From NCBI GenBank assembly GCA_016859345.1, contig CM029114.1, positions 12,236,501 through 12,300,500 on the forward strand: a stretch of DNA of 64,000 nucleotides, in the 5' to 3' direction. The position numbers and the translations under genes are program-made. The first letter of the stretch is position 1. Each line of letters starts with the position of its first letter. The DNA comes from Istiophorus platypterus (Eukaryota > Chordata > Actinopteri > Istiophoriformes > Istiophoridae). This document shows positions 10,100 through 22,988 of the stretch, piece by piece. The notes under the pieces were generated by a model. It saw only the letters and a list, made by a program, of their open reading frames with translations, was not told the DNA's origin and ran no database searches.

Positions 10100-12138
10100 T
10101 TGTGTGAGTCCATTAGATATGTTGTATCTTTGTATTTCATGTTCCAGTATTTTCCAGCTGTATGTCACTGTGGTTTATCACAACTGGAGTACATTCTGTT
10201 TTGTCTGAAACCTGATGCCTCTTGCCGTTATCTCTCCTAGACATACAGTGAGTCTATACTTTGCCTCAGGGAGTTGTCACTAGATGGAGACATTAATCTA
10301 AAAGTCGCACATATCAAGACATGACGCCTGTATGCTATGGAATAGAGAGTTTGAACTGGGCTGTCCAGCAATATATCATTTAGAATTACAAGCGTCCTCA
10401 GTGCAACTTGAATCACAAGCACTGATTTTTGTCTACAGTAATGTCAGACATTTGAAGTTGAGTCTTTTGTATCCTCATTAACGGCCTGGCTGTGTATTCC
10501 TTGGCAGGGTACTTAGGCTGTGCCTGTTGCTTAGCAACAGAGGAAAATGCCCCCCCCCCCTTCGGAGTGCTTGGCAATGTTAAGGTAGTCCAAAGAGAAG
10601 CAAAATGGTAAACAATTAAGTTAACTTTTGAAGGCCAAAAACAGATCAGAGAGGAGAATAGACCATATGTTGGGTGAATATTGCATTTAGTGTGTATATG
10701 TCTGTGTTTGTGTGTGCATGTGCACTGGTGTGTGTACTCATGGTTGTATGCATACCTGTGTGTGTGCGTATGTGCTCACACTCAAGTTTTTACATTATCC
10801 CTAACAGCCTATATAGAGAGCGTCACAGCATCTTTGAGAAATTCATGAAATAGTCTCTCTTAAAAAAAAGCATCTAAGGGCTTCCTAATTGCATGTTCCT
10901 CCTTTTCATCATCATAGAGTGTGTTGGGTGAGAGAAATGCAATATCACAATGTAGAAGTGGCTCATTGAAATATAGTATGTATTATAAATACAGCGTGCA
11001 CACTTCTGTACTTGTACAGTACTGCAGGTTGGTTGAGACCATCAAGAAACGAGGGCAGAGAAGAGCCAGTTTTCTGTTTACCGGTCTCTTTGCCTAGCTT
11101 CCTGACTGTCTGCTCTGTCTCTCTCTCTCTATCTATGAATCTATCTTGCTCTCTCCTTCGCTGCCAGAGCTGACACCTGCTGGCTGAGTACCAGTGATAC
11201 TGACTAATAAATCCTGACAGCTTCTCGCCGGAGCCAATATTAATGCCCGGCTACCTGGCAGGCCAACCTGTGAGAGTGTTTCAATAAAGCAGTCTACCCA
11301 GGGCTTCTTATTTACCGACCACAGACAAGCAGATTAAAGCCTGGCAGGATTTTTGTCCTCTTTTCGCCACAGCTTTGAGGTTAATTACCAGCTCGAGCCT
11401 CAGACACTCCTGTTTTGCCTGCTACAACCAAAACGACTTTTGCCTACTTGAGTTATTGTGTTAGATGGCTGGCTGGTGGACTTGGAGCAATGTTACAATT
11501 TTCATGTGTCTCATCTGTTTTGTGGATTTAGTCAACAGAGGTTAAGAGGAGGTTAAACCTTCCCTGATGAAACATGTACCCCCCCAACCCCCTTCCCTGG
11601 CTCTAGCCCCCACACCCTCTCTGAAAGCTTGTGTTTGCTTTTGATAAGATCTCATTGAGGTAGCTCTTCATCTCATTTTACATTCCTATCACTGTGCACT
11701 GCTGTAGGCCTCCTGGGTTTGCTGTTCCTCTGAGTCTCTGCCATCACAGGCAGCTCTTGAATTACTCTGCTGCAGAAAGCTGTGCAGACTCAGTTCCTTT
11801 TCTTTTAATTCACCTTTTCTTTGCCCATCTACTTCATTTTTTGTTTTTTTGTTTTTTCTGCTTCCTTCATCTTTGTGGGAATTAAGTTCCAACTGATGGG
11901 CAATGAGGGAGTAAAGGAGCATCAGTTATTTAAAGCAGGGGTAGGTGCAAGTTATCATAATACATGCTTTGTTAGCCACCCTTGCTGAAGTCTGACTTCT
12001 ATTCCACTTGTTATGTTTCACAGATATTTGCTCTGTTTTTAGAAACTGACATCATACGTAGCATTTTACTTAAATGGTGAAATTATTGATGTGAAAGGGT
12101 TCAAAAGACAAACTCACTAATATAACAGCAATAGCTGC
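10100..12138. other. Unique sequence with degenerate (TG)n and a candidate conserved block
   Basis: Degenerate TG-rich tract at about 10690-10775 and a C run at 10550-10560. The block 11165-11420 is denser in mixed, non-repetitive sequence than its flanks and is discussed as a candidate conserved non-coding element. The open frames at 10237-10422 and 11689-11922 show no known domain. Confidence 0.4.
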
Positions 12139-12400
12139 AGCGCTGTAACTAATGATTAGATTTATCTGTTAATCATTTTCTCTAAAAGGAAATCCATTGT
12201 TTATTTAAAAAAAAGTCAGAATGAAAAATCTCAGATATGAAAAATGCATATCTGAGAATCTGAGAATGACAATTTCCCAAGCCCAAGCTGATATATTCAG
12301 ATTGCTGATCTTGGCTGACCATCAGACAAAAACTCAGATGATCAGTTTACTGTCATGTAAGACAATCAGATCATCATTTGAAGAAGTTGGATGCATTGAA
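12139..12400 (+). repeat. TAGGGCTG-type repeat, forward copy
   Basis: Begins with CGCTGTAACTAATGATTAGA, then AATTTCCCAAGCCCAAGCTG, AGACAATCAGATCATCATTT and GAAGAAGTTGGATGCATTGA, in the order seen in other forward copies. It is diverged and its right end is unclear. The open frame at 12221-12433 lies inside it and is an artefact. Confidence 0.5.
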
Positions 12401-12464
12401 GATTTTCTGTTCAAAACAGAACTTGAAAGTTAACATTTATTTTAAGTTTTTCATTGAAAAGCAT

Positions 12465-12467
<3 letters not shown>

Positions 12468-12495
<28 letters not shown>

Positions 12496-12496
12496 T
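12468..12496. repeat. (TA)n microsatellite
   Basis: About 29 bases of pure TA between the two TAGGGCTG-type repeats. Confidence 0.95.
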
Positions 12497-12589
12497 CTCA
12501 ACATCACTTCCTCATAAATATTTATTTTATGGCAGTCTCTGGACTAGTGTAAAACGATCTGCAAGAGTGTGTATTGTGTTTCCATCATG

Positions 12590-12798
12590 TAGAGCTGCAA
12601 GGATTAATTGATTAACTGACTACTTAATCAACAAATATGAGTATGCAACTATTTCAATAATTGATTAATCACTCAAGTCAATCTCTTAAGCAAAAACGCC
12701 AAACTTTTGTCGGTTTTCTGATGTTTTACGGAGCAAAAGATTAATCTGGAAAATAATCAGCATGTTGTCCAACAGTAAAAGTGTTAGTTGCAGCCCTG
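12590..12798 (-). repeat. TAGGGCTG-type repeat, short reverse copy with both ends
   Basis: Starts TAGAGCTGCAAGGATTAATT and ends GTTAGTTGCAGCCCTG. The reverse complement of the right end, CAGGGCTGCAACTAAC, pairs with the left end over about 10 bases, so both terminal inverted repeats are present. At 209 bp it is shorter than the roughly 350-bp copies and is internally deleted. Confidence 0.65.
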
Positions 12799-14890
12799 TG
12801 TGCATGTGCATCCATGTGCACATAATGCTAATGAAATGGGGACAAAACTCACAAAAAAACATTAATTTTCTATTTATTCACCATCAGTTAATAGTCTAAA
12901 CATTTGAGCTCCAGATTATAATGATGAAGAGAAAAATTTTTGTTTTCAGTGCTGAAGGAAAACCCCAGTGGGCCATCTAGTATGGCACAGGTTCAGCTGT
13001 TGACCTGCAGCTGATGCTCTGCTGACCTGTGTTAAACGAGCATGTACTGATGCACTTTGTGTGCAGCTGCATCAGTCAGTTTGCTCTCTTTGCCTCCCAT
13101 CATTGTATGCCATTTGTAATTGTCATTCAAGGTGTCATTAGTGATGGCACACTGATAGTACCAACATAGATTAATGCTGGGTTTGGTTTGCTTTGTTTGA
13201 GACATTTTGATGGAAGATTAACCGTGATTACAGGAAGTGGCATTTGAATGTAAGGGCAAGAAAAACAATGTCTCACACTGCTGAATTGACAGCTTGTCTT
13301 AGTCAGTTCCAGTTACTCGTACACACATGTAGGCAGATCTCACGTGTGTGCGCACGCCCACACACACACATAAACATACAAACGCACACGCACACACACA
13401 CACAGTATAACAAGCTTAACACCACCTTTGTCAGCAGTATTGATTAACTCCCCCTACCACATCCCCGCACCCAAGCTGTGTCTGTCTTAAACCACTGCAG
13501 CATGCTCCAAAGCTCTTTTGGGTGCTCAAGTAAATTCCTCTGTTGTCAAAGTTTCAGGCCCCTTAAAAAATGTGCAGTGTAAAACTGTGGATTGTTTATA
13601 TGGTACTTAAGCATGTGCAGTCGAGACAGTCACCACAAGCCAGGCACTGCTGGATCATTTCATGTTATTCCTGTGCTCAGCAGTCGATTTACCAAGCATG
13701 GCCTCTCTTGTACTATCTTAAATTGAGCACTGTGCCTCATACATATCTATACATATATATACACAAATTAACACTTTAACGTATCTTTAGAACTGTGAAA
13801 TATTTCTTTTGTTCCTGATTAAATGCCACACTGTGGGAGTGCGAAAAGGTTCCGTTAAAAGGTCAGATTGTCATGTTATGGTTCATTCTTTCATTTTTCA
13901 AAAGATCTATCTGCACCTGAACGGTAGCTACCAGAGCTTGGTTTAAAGTGTGACTCTCACAACAAGCTTGTTAAACTCTAACTCAGTAAAATCAGTCCTA
14001 GCATAGTGAGTGATTTGATCTAAAAGGGCTGTGATTAATATACACTTGGTGTAAAAGTTTTACACTCTACCATTACCAACAATCCACTGCTGCAGTTTGA
14101 AAATTTAACTTCATTTTTGCAGATTTTAGGGTGGTAACCTCATTAGGAATGATTGTTTTTCTTTTAGATATTATATAAAATTTCATATTTATGAAAGTAT
14201 GAATATATTTATAGAATACCTCTTAATCTATGTGTTTGTGTGTGGGTAGGGTTAATGATTACACTGTAAGATAAGGCTGCCAATAGTGCAGAGCAGAAAG
14301 CGTGTCCTATATCTATAGTTGTGGCTTCTAGACATGGAAATTGGAAATAACAGGCAGGGTGTACCAGCAGTCAGGGTTGCATAAATTTCAACACAGAGAC
14401 CTTGAGCCTTTGCTGAGATCTCCGCAGCAATTATAACAGGAGGGAGGGCCCCTGTTTCGTTTTATGTTGCCGCAGCAAGGGCTTGGAGAGCACCCACTGT
14501 CTCCTGGCATGCCGCTCCTCATCAGCGCCGCAATAAATCAATTTTCATCCTCACACCAGCCCCACCGACACCCTCCCCACCTCCTGCTCCTTTTTCTCTC
14601 CACTTCTCTACTCCCACTTGGCTCCTTCTCCTCAGCCTTCTTCCATTCACAGTGATGGTTCTCAGCTCTGAATAAGGGCAAGGGTAGGCTGAAGTCATCC
14701 CGACCCTCCTTGTCCCTCTTTTCTGCATTATTCTCTGGACTCAGTTCAAGCTGGTTGGTGCTTTTGCTAATGTTTGTAATATTCGACTTGACCTGAAAGC
14801 GACGTGTACATGCTGTATTGAGACTGTCCTCTTATAAAAAAAACAAAAAACAAGCTCAAAAGTCATCTGTGCCTGCAGCTTATCATGAAA
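12799..14890. other. Unique sequence with (CA)n and a candidate conserved block
   Basis: No exon recognised. A (CA)n-rich tract lies at 13358-13404. The block 14400-14560 has mixed composition and homeobox-like cores and is listed as a candidate conserved element. The open frames at 13244-13447, 13570-13779 and 14464-14728 show no domain. Confidence 0.4.
13358..13404. repeat. (CA)n microsatellite, interrupted
   Basis: CA repeat broken by TAAACATACAAACG. It produces the HTHTH run in the overlapping open frame. Confidence 0.9.
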
Positions 14891-15135
14891 CCTAGTTACG
14901 TTTTATAGTTATTCTCCTCTAGTTTCCAGTTTATAATTAATAGTTGCTTGTTTTGACCATTACCGTTTCAAAACCTAAGCTGTATTTTTGTTACTGTAAC
15001 CATGACAACAAAGGTACTCTAACCTACTTAAGTACCTCATATCCTCTGTGTACGGATCAGAGGGTATTGTAAGAACTATTTGGTTGTTCAGGTTGAAAGA
15101 CTAGTCGACTGTGTTAGTGGGACTGAGTATGCGAC
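14891..15135. repeat. Dispersed repeat, family D, copy 2 (partial)
   Basis: Shares GTAACCATGACAACAAAGGT with copy 1 and is followed by CTAACCTACTTAAGTACCTC and GACTAGTCGACTGTGTTAGT, blocks I associate with this teleost repeat. Only part is present and the left edge is uncertain. Confidence 0.4.
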
Positions 15136-15790
15136 CTGTATGCTTGCATGCTTTTGTTTACATGTTCACTTTACATACAGTGACCACACCGTGATATCAT
15201 CCAGGTTTTGCTGAGCCCTGAGAGGTATGTGATACAGAAGAAAAAATGTGACGTGCTTTGCAACTGAAACCAAGTGAGAGCTAGTCTGAGAGTTGTGTCT
15301 GTCAAGTGGAGTTCCTGCAGAGCTGTGAAAAGAGAGAAGAAACAACACTCTGGCTCCTTCCTTTTAAATGTCAGCTGAACTCCAGCCGCAGGACAGGTGC
15401 TAAAGGAGGGCCATTCTCGGTGGCCTCAGTGTGTGAATGGCTCTTGGTCAGCTTTGATCTCATCTCCATATTAACCTGAGGGCACTTCTTGATATTTGGA
15501 ACAGACACACACAAAGGCACACACGTCCTGGAGATTTGTGTTCAAAGAGCTTCTGTTTGTCTTGGGAGAATTGCGAGCATTGTTTACGAAATCAGTGTGC
15601 ATACACGCTGCTGCAATTTCAGATCAAAGATTTATTCTATGCATTGGTTCTTGCACGAAAAGCTGCTTAATTTATCCATATTAATTATATTAAACACCTT
15701 CTTGTTGCAACTGTGAAAATAGTAATAGCCTTGTGTAAGCTTAGGATGTGCTAAAAGTTTCAATCAGTTCATATATGCAGACATAGATAG
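15136..15790. other. Unique sequence, no gene seen
   Basis: Several short open frames on both strands (15166-15348, 15489-15716) without recognisable motifs. No repeat is evident. Confidence 0.4.
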
Positions 15791-15925
15791 ATTGCCCCGA
15801 CTACTATTTTCATGGATGATTAGTCTGAATATTTCTCAAAATAATTGAGTAGTCTTTAATTGTTTAGTCTGTAAAATGTCAGAAAGTGGTGTAAAAATCC
15901 CATCACAGTTGGTACTTTCTGAAAG
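15791..15925 (+). repeat. TAGGGCTG-type repeat, partial forward copy
   Basis: Contains ATTTTCATGGATGATTAGTC, ATTGTTTAGTCTGTAAAATG and TCAGAAAGTGGTGTAAAAAT, the left third of the repeat. The rest has gone or is too diverged to follow. Confidence 0.45.
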
Positions 15926-18900
15926 TTTCAGGAACATTTGGACTGTGGCTTGCAGCACTGAATGTCACTGATTGGGCAAATATCCTAGTGTTTCCAATAG
16001 CACTGTTATACACCTGGCATTTTTAAAAACATGTAACTAGTGGCTGACAGGAGGAAGCAGCCCAAAAACACCCATTGTGCTGTCATTTTACAAGTCATTA
16101 TCTAGCTATATTGTTGTGACCTAAAATGATGTGAAAGACGACCATAACTCCTTTGATACCTCTATGAATTGATTTGTTTAATCTTCCCAGGATTTTGGTG
16201 CTGTCGTGGAAATGCAAATTACAATGCACCAGAGGTACTTTTACATGTGGGTAAAGTTCCTGGACATTTGTTCCTGGGAAATTAAAGTTCCTGGAACTTC
16301 TGGTAGAAAAGCACATACTTAATAATAATCATTTAAAAATTATATCAAGCAAAAAAGAAGTAAATCCTTATATTCAAAATGAGAATGTTTATTTTTTGCT
16401 TGATAATTGCTCATTGTTTTGGCACTGGACATAGGTGGGTATCCTATTTTCAGTCTTTCTTTTAATTGTAAATTATGATTAGAAAAAAAACATTTAAGTT
16501 ACTGTTGCTCAGCATTTCCACCAATGTGTGACAGCCAGCTGTGCATTGTTTTGGTCATAACAATGCCTTCAGATTAATTTTCTACTATCTTCTGGATTTC
16601 AGTCAGTGGACATTTTTAATGCACTTTAAAAGGCAACCTATACATAGAGTAGACATAACTATCCTCCTCTGTTCATATATGATCTGGGAATGGTCCTTAG
16701 ATATATAACTATTATATATGCTCTTACATATTGATTAAAAAGGCAAAAATAGTACATGAAACACTTTGCTATTTATGCATTTGTTTTTTTTCCCCTCTAA
16801 CTACCCATGGGCATGACAACAGCAATGTCCCACTGGCAAAAGGAGCTTTATCTTTGATATAGAGATGTGCTAACTTTGTTTTCCACCAATCCAGCTAATC
16901 TGAAGTGAAATACATCTGTCATATAAATCCTTACACATCTCTATGAATAAGAATTTGGCAGTGTTATCTCTCCAAGCAATTGGCAAGCACCTTTCTAAAC
17001 ACTTACCGAGGAGTGATACTAAATCTTCTTTAACTGAGGTCCCTGCTTGATTACTTTGCCATTCTCACAACTGCCAGTCTCAGTCCCTTTTATATGCTAT
17101 ATCTTACTGAATACAGTTACATTTGTTTCTCCTATCTCATTTTGAAACATCTTATCTACTTTAACCCCTTAAATACAGCCTTTAAAAGGAAACCAGTCTG
17201 TAATTTTTGAAACAAATCTTTTTGATGGCACCTGCCAGGAAAACTGGCAAAACTGGGTTCCAACAACAGGAGCAGAGGTAAAACCACAAAAAAAGTATGG
17301 AGGTACCAAAGCATGGCACATAATAAAATACACATGACTATGTAACTATGTACCAAGAGTATGGCATACATCCATGCTGCACTAATACATCCTGGCAAGC
17401 AGCTCACTAAGTGAAATATCCCTTTAAAACAATTCGCACAAAAAGGGCTATATTGTATACGAACAACACTATGTACAGTGTTCGTGTCATTTTAAATTTC
17501 CTCCCCTAATGTAGTCATTGTAAAAATGGCAAATTGAATAACAGGAAGACCTGTATACTTGGCTGAAATCCAATAACAGGACAATGCAATAAACACTACC
17601 ATTGTGATGCTTTGGTTTTGTTGACAATGTCAAGGAGAAGTGTTGAACTCTTGATAAATCTACTCTGTCATGATTTTAATGCTGTCCCCTGACAAGTGTT
17701 AATGTTGGACTATTCTCCAAAGCTCCTTTTATCGGAGAAACCTTATCTGAAATAAAGAGCAACTGTGCTAATGTCAGAGGGAACTATTTTGTTTTTCATT
17801 AAATATAATTAAGCTTATTGGTCTTTAGGGAAAAAGAGAGTCACACAGCAAAGGCCACCTCTTTAACATGAAGAGATTGTTGAAGCTGTCATCTAGCAAC
17901 TACAACGATAATAAGATTAGATGCATCAAGATCTAATCTCTCTCGGGGCAGGACTCACCACCTTCGCTAGCTAACCAATTTCCGGGAGAAACCATACGTT
18001 TACTTTTTCCCTCACCAGCCAACTTGATACCATCTTCTACATTGACTCTGAATGAGGTGCAAAATTTTCCTATATGGACGTAAGTCTTGAGGATGTCATG
18101 TTGGTATGTTTTATGGTATGGAAATGCATTATATTGAAAAATGTTTGTTTTATCTATTCTCCTCCTGTTCTTATGTGTTTGGTTGAGACAATACTAATAT
18201 TAGCTTGTAAATCCCTGTTGTGTCTACTGTTAGATGTTCATCTTTTTTAAGACGTATAACTACTAACTCTGACAGGTTTGATTGCAACTTCATGTTAAAG
18301 CGTGAGATTAAAACAGTTCACTATTTTTCATATTTTTGTTCTGATACTTTGTTGTCTGGTGCGATAAAAGACAATACATGATACTGTATATTGCAAACGT
18401 ATTGTGGTAGATAGAATTTCCGTTATCATAGCTATCTGCCGTGTACCTCACTATAAACCTGGACCAGTGCTATAGTGGAGGCAGGGGCTGAGGACTGTCA
18501 TAAAAGAGATTAATGTCCTAAACCCCATATTAGATGGTGAGGCCATATCAGACCACAGTTTAACCTGTATGCCTTTGTGACATATCCAGCCTTTATCTCT
18601 GCCACAGGAGGCACTAACATTTTGAAGAGAGCTGTTTGTCAGTCCCAACCTAATGAGATTGGATCTGTCCTCTGGTTCACTCGCACGTCAGGCTAGCACA
18701 CTGGTAAAGGACTGTAAATGAATGTCATCTGTTCTTTTATAGTTTTGGAGAGACATTGTTTACTGCGAAGATAAATCTGATCAGCTGTGTTCATACATGA
18801 ACCCTGTTTTGTTTACCTTGATAGCAAGGATAGACCTAACGAGATATTCTCCGTCTTAAAATTTGTGAAGACACTGCACTTATCGTTGTTCTCTAAGATT

Positions 18901-20940
18901 ATCTGTTTTCTAACATTTCATTTTTTTTATTTCATTTTTTTTCATTTTCTAATTTTCTTATTGTCATTAAATCCCATGAAATGACATGAAATGAATACCA
19001 ACAATAAATTTATCCAATTATTGTAAATTATATTGTAAATTACAACATCTTAATCATCATTTTATCACTAGCAGCTGAGAAAGCTCCAGAAAAATACACT
19101 ATGCTTAAATACAATTAGAAAAAATTAGATAAAAATTGTAGCTGAGGGCTACAGACAGGGCTGGGAAGTCAAAGTATTGAGAGGTTTGTTGAATACATTG
19201 TCAATTTAGCTATTTTCATTGGATTTGTAAAATAAAAAAAACATAGAGGATAATGGCAGCCTTATCCTTTAATTTAATAATGAGCGATTCACTAACATGT
19301 TTGCATCATATTCAAATGATTTGCCATAAATGACTAGAGAGCTTGAGCCACACACTGCCCTTTTAGTATACTGTGGCTTGTTAGCAAAATCCGAGGGGAC
19401 ATTTTGCTAAGATTGCAACTCTTAGCACTTTGCCCGAGCAACAGAAGTCTTAAGAGACACAGATTTACTTGTACTACCCACACCAAGGCAGAACAACTAG
19501 ACAAAACAACAAGACAGCAAAACGGGCTGAGCTCATCCCACAGTGCTCCTTAACACTGTCAGAACCATGCTGGATTTATCAGATGTCATGCTGCCTTTTC
19601 ACCATGTCCCAGCGGCTCATGTGCCATGCTGAAATTCCTTTCCCCTACCATTAATCTCAGTGTAAAGATGATGAAAATGCTTCCCACTCTCTCCTCTCTC
19701 TTTCTCTGTGTCTATCTTCCTGTCTCATATATTCCTTCATGACCATTGCCCTGTCTCCTCTCCCGCACTTTACAGTCCCTTACACTGAAGATAAGGTCTA
19801 AATATCTGACGCCATTTTTATTTTTCATCTTCCCCTGAGGGTTCTTTGTCAGCTTCTTATCAGAATGTCAGGCCTCTGCTTGAGTAAGCAAACAAACAAG
19901 CAGCAGTAGAAATGATGTATCAGAGAACTGCCACCGGTTGGGGATGGGCTGTCAGTCGCTCTGTTGAGCTAATGATCACTGTTGGGTGCTGTGGGAATTG
20001 AAGGTCTCTAATTCAGGCCATATTTTTTCCTCTGTTTGTGCTAGGGTCTCACTCACGCTGTTGTCTTAATGTCTAGATTCTCGATTCTACGTCTATTGAT
20101 TGGTCTGAATCCCAGCGGCTTAGTGTTTGTGAGGTTAGTGTATTCTTTGGAATGTATTCTTTGGACTTGACTGAAAATAAGTTCTGCAACAGATGATTTT
20201 TTTTTAAAACTCAGTAATCTTTCTTTTATTTTTCCACTTATTGATTAATTTGTTTGTCATAAGATTTTGCTTAATGCCCATCGCACTTTCCAATAGCCCA
20301 AAATGATGCCATAAAATTGCAATCCTGTAGTGCATTAACTGCTAATTTGTTGTGCCAAACACAGATTTGAAGAAAACACCCTTTTCACTGGCAACCTTTT
20401 GTGTTGGTTTTGTAGTTTTATGTTCTTCTACCACACAAAATTAAGGACTTTGATGTTTGGGAATGGATTTTGAATTACTGAGCCCACAGTGGGGTTAAAA
20501 TTAGGCTACTAAAACACTTTGAACACGGTGTGGGAAAGATAGAGGTTTCTGTGAAAATCTGATAAGGTGCAGACTGAAGCCAATGTTGACTTTTGCAGTA
20601 CTTCGCCAAGACCTTGATCCTTTTCCAAACTAACCGATTGCTTTCATTGTTTATAAATAAACAAAAATCATGCACATCATATATTGTAGCGATAAAACTA
20701 AAATTTGTTGTAAGTCAGTGTTTTACAGATAATTTTAGCATGGACATTTTTGGATTTTTGGATTTTTGGACTTTTGCAGACATTTATGACAGTATCTATG
20801 TATGACATGTATGTATGTATGTTGATAAAAATATAACTTTGACAGCATTACAGTTCTCTCAGAAGGTTTGTGTAGTTGTTAAACATTAGAATGTAAATAT
20901 AATTATTCAGAGTTGGAGATTACATGTTTTGTTGAATTGG
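15926..20940. other. Long unique stretch, no gene seen
   Basis: About 5 kb without a recognisable exon. A possible repeat with GTTCCTGG motifs lies at about 16245-16305. A short plus-strand stretch near 18520-18580 reads ILDGEAISDHSL, which recalls the SDH motif of LINE endonucleases but is too short to call. There is a (TATG)n patch at 20797-20821 and a GGATTTTT tandem patch at 20741-20775. The minus-strand open frames at 16098, 17156 and 18451 have no known domain. Confidence 0.4.
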
Positions 20941-21025
20941 CAGTCCAAAAGCCAAATATATTCAATCTAGAATTATATTAAAGAGAGAAAACTGGCAAAT
21001 GCTCAATTATAAAGACTTGAATCAA
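20941..21025 (+). repeat. TAGGGCTG-type repeat, internal fragment
   Basis: CAGTCCAAAAGCCAAATATA, TTCAATCTAGAATTATATTA and AGAGAGAAAACTGGCAAATG match in order the central part of the dispersed repeat (around CAGTCCAAAACCCAAAGATA in the common form). Both ends are lost. Confidence 0.45.
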
Positions 21026-22529
21026 CACGTTATAAATTTTTACTAGTCTAATGTCCTAGATTAACTACCTTTGTTTCACGAGTAAGTTGTATGGGTATTC
21101 CCTCAGAGGACAGGATATTATGCTTTTACTCCCTTATTTCAACCAAAACTTACTGAAAAAAAAGAAATCCCATTCTGTTCATTGTAGGAAAATTCCATCA
21201 ATCCTGTCATTGTGAGCCAAGGTTGCATTTAGTCAGCACCTATCAACTAGCAACATCAAAAACTTATTGCAAGACCAAGACATGTCCTGTATATCAGGTG
21301 TTTGAGTGGTCTTTGGTCACTGTAAATATATCACATAAACTAGACCAATAAAAATGTCCCTGCAAGATGTAAACGATGAAAGTCAAGTAAAAATGCCAAT
21401 GTCTGTCAACAGCTAAGACAGGTGCTGTTAATCAATCACCTCATCCGGGCTTTTGCAGTCATTTACACACAGTATGATCAGTGCAGGTCTCATACATACA
21501 ATATATATGAATAGTATGTATAGCATTAATATGTTATATTTTTAGCATCAATCATGTGTTGAAGGAATGGGTTATGATTCATAAAACTTACTACTGGTGA
21601 ACATGTCCAAGATTACAGCTAAATGTTGGCCATTTAATTGCAGCCTCCTGGTATTAAATTAAGAAATTTCCAAAAGCTTGACTTGTCTCGTTTAACAGAT
21701 GTTATTCATTAATAATAATCATCCACTTGGCTCCAGTAGGTTTGTGCCATTTACATCCCCTTTGGTAGTCTGCTGTGTTCCCTCTTTCAAACTCCCCTTG
21801 CAACACATCATAACCAGACAGAAGCCAGCCATCCAATTAGCATTAGAATGCTACTAAGTTAATGACGGAAAACTGCAAGGAGGGGTCCTTATCAATGCCT
21901 GTACAAATCATTCACCCGTTAAAAAGAAACTGCGCTATTTCGGAACAGTAAATTCACTGAATCATGGCCTCAGCACTGTCACTGATGATGATGATTGGCA
22001 ATTTAACGACTTTTTTTGTTTTTGCGCTTTTCAATCAAATACTGGTTCCTGCACGCCCTACTTTATGCTGTTAGAGCAAAAAGAAGAAAAAAGACTGGGG
22101 AATATTTTTGCTAAGTAGAAATGATGTGACCTTATACTGTTTCCATAAGAGCTGTTTCAGATAAGGGCAAAAGAAAACTGTCCCTGATGTATATAAACAG
22201 AGGCAGCTTTGAAGATTTGTGCTATCACACCAGTAGTTACTTTAATATGGACCAAGGAAAAAAATGATATATGTTGCCTTTTAGTTTTGGTCTATTTTGT
22301 GTTTATGCTTCTGTTTAGAAAACAAATCCCTAGGTCACAAAGTCATACGAACTTGGCTGATTAAATATGGATCTGACAAATTGAAACAACAGCTGTAGGC
22401 TAATAAACATGGCCAACCTAATTTTTCATGAATACTTGGTCCAGACACAAAAAAAGACTAAGGAAGAATAGAGAAGACTTCCCACTGCATTGGATTGTCT
22501 GGACCGACGCAAACGCTCAGTCCACCCGT
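21026..22529. other. Unique sequence, possible conserved block near 21.85 kb
   Basis: No exon recognised. The block 21825-21985 has mixed composition, with CCAATTAGCATTAG and TTAATGACGG motifs, and stands out from AT-rich flanks; conservation is not shown. The sequence passes into a Penelope-like element from about 22530. Confidence 0.35.
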
Positions 22530-22612
22530 CTGTGAAGATTCTCAGTCACCCAGGTATTAAGTCAAAGGCAACTGGACTTGGTTGTATATCTTGAAGATGT
22601 TTCACCTCTTAT

Positions 22613-22885
22613 GGCCAATACATGCTTCCGCGTTGAACCTAAGGCCTACCTACGGTATAGCCAATGCAAGTGGCCTAGGCTGGCGTGAGCATTTGCACCT
22701 CTGCGTTAGTGTAGCTCTGTAGTTACACCACCACACTGCTAATTGGCGGCGGCGACCTCTGTTTTCCACAAGTTAGGAGTCGAAGTTTGAGCTGATCAAT
22801 GTCAAACGGCAGCTGGTTTTCCTTAAAATCACTGCAACGCAGAAAACAAGAAGGCGTCGGGGAAGATGGTCTGTACATCTCGGTT
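22613..22885. repeat. Second repeat nested in the Penelope-like fragment
   Basis: Interrupts the 3' region of the element. It contains CATGCTTCCGCGTTGAACCT, GGCCTACCTACGGTATAGCC, ACCTCTGCGTTAGTG and GCAACGCAGAAAACAAG. The CCTACGGCGTA-like, CpG-bearing motifs recall a non-autonomous DNA transposon family of teleosts. Edges are estimated from where the surrounding element's blocks stop and restart. No clear target duplication was found by eye. Confidence 0.45.
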
Positions 22886-22988
22886 CATAAGGGCTCCTGG
22901 CTGTTGTAACAGCAGCCGTTAGAGTTGTTGAGATCACTCGAGACCGTCGTTTTTGGAGTCATGTGAGACTTAAGTGTGAATGTTTGTT

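Noticed and set aside
16245..16305. Repeated GTTCCTGG motifs, possibly a MITE
   Set aside because: The motif recalls a fish repeat, but I could not find two ends or a second copy in the window.
18520..18580. ILDGEAISDHSL on the plus strand, like the SDH motif of a LINE endonuclease
   Set aside because: Only about a dozen residues, followed at once by a stop and with no other endonuclease motif nearby. Too weak to call a LINE fragment.
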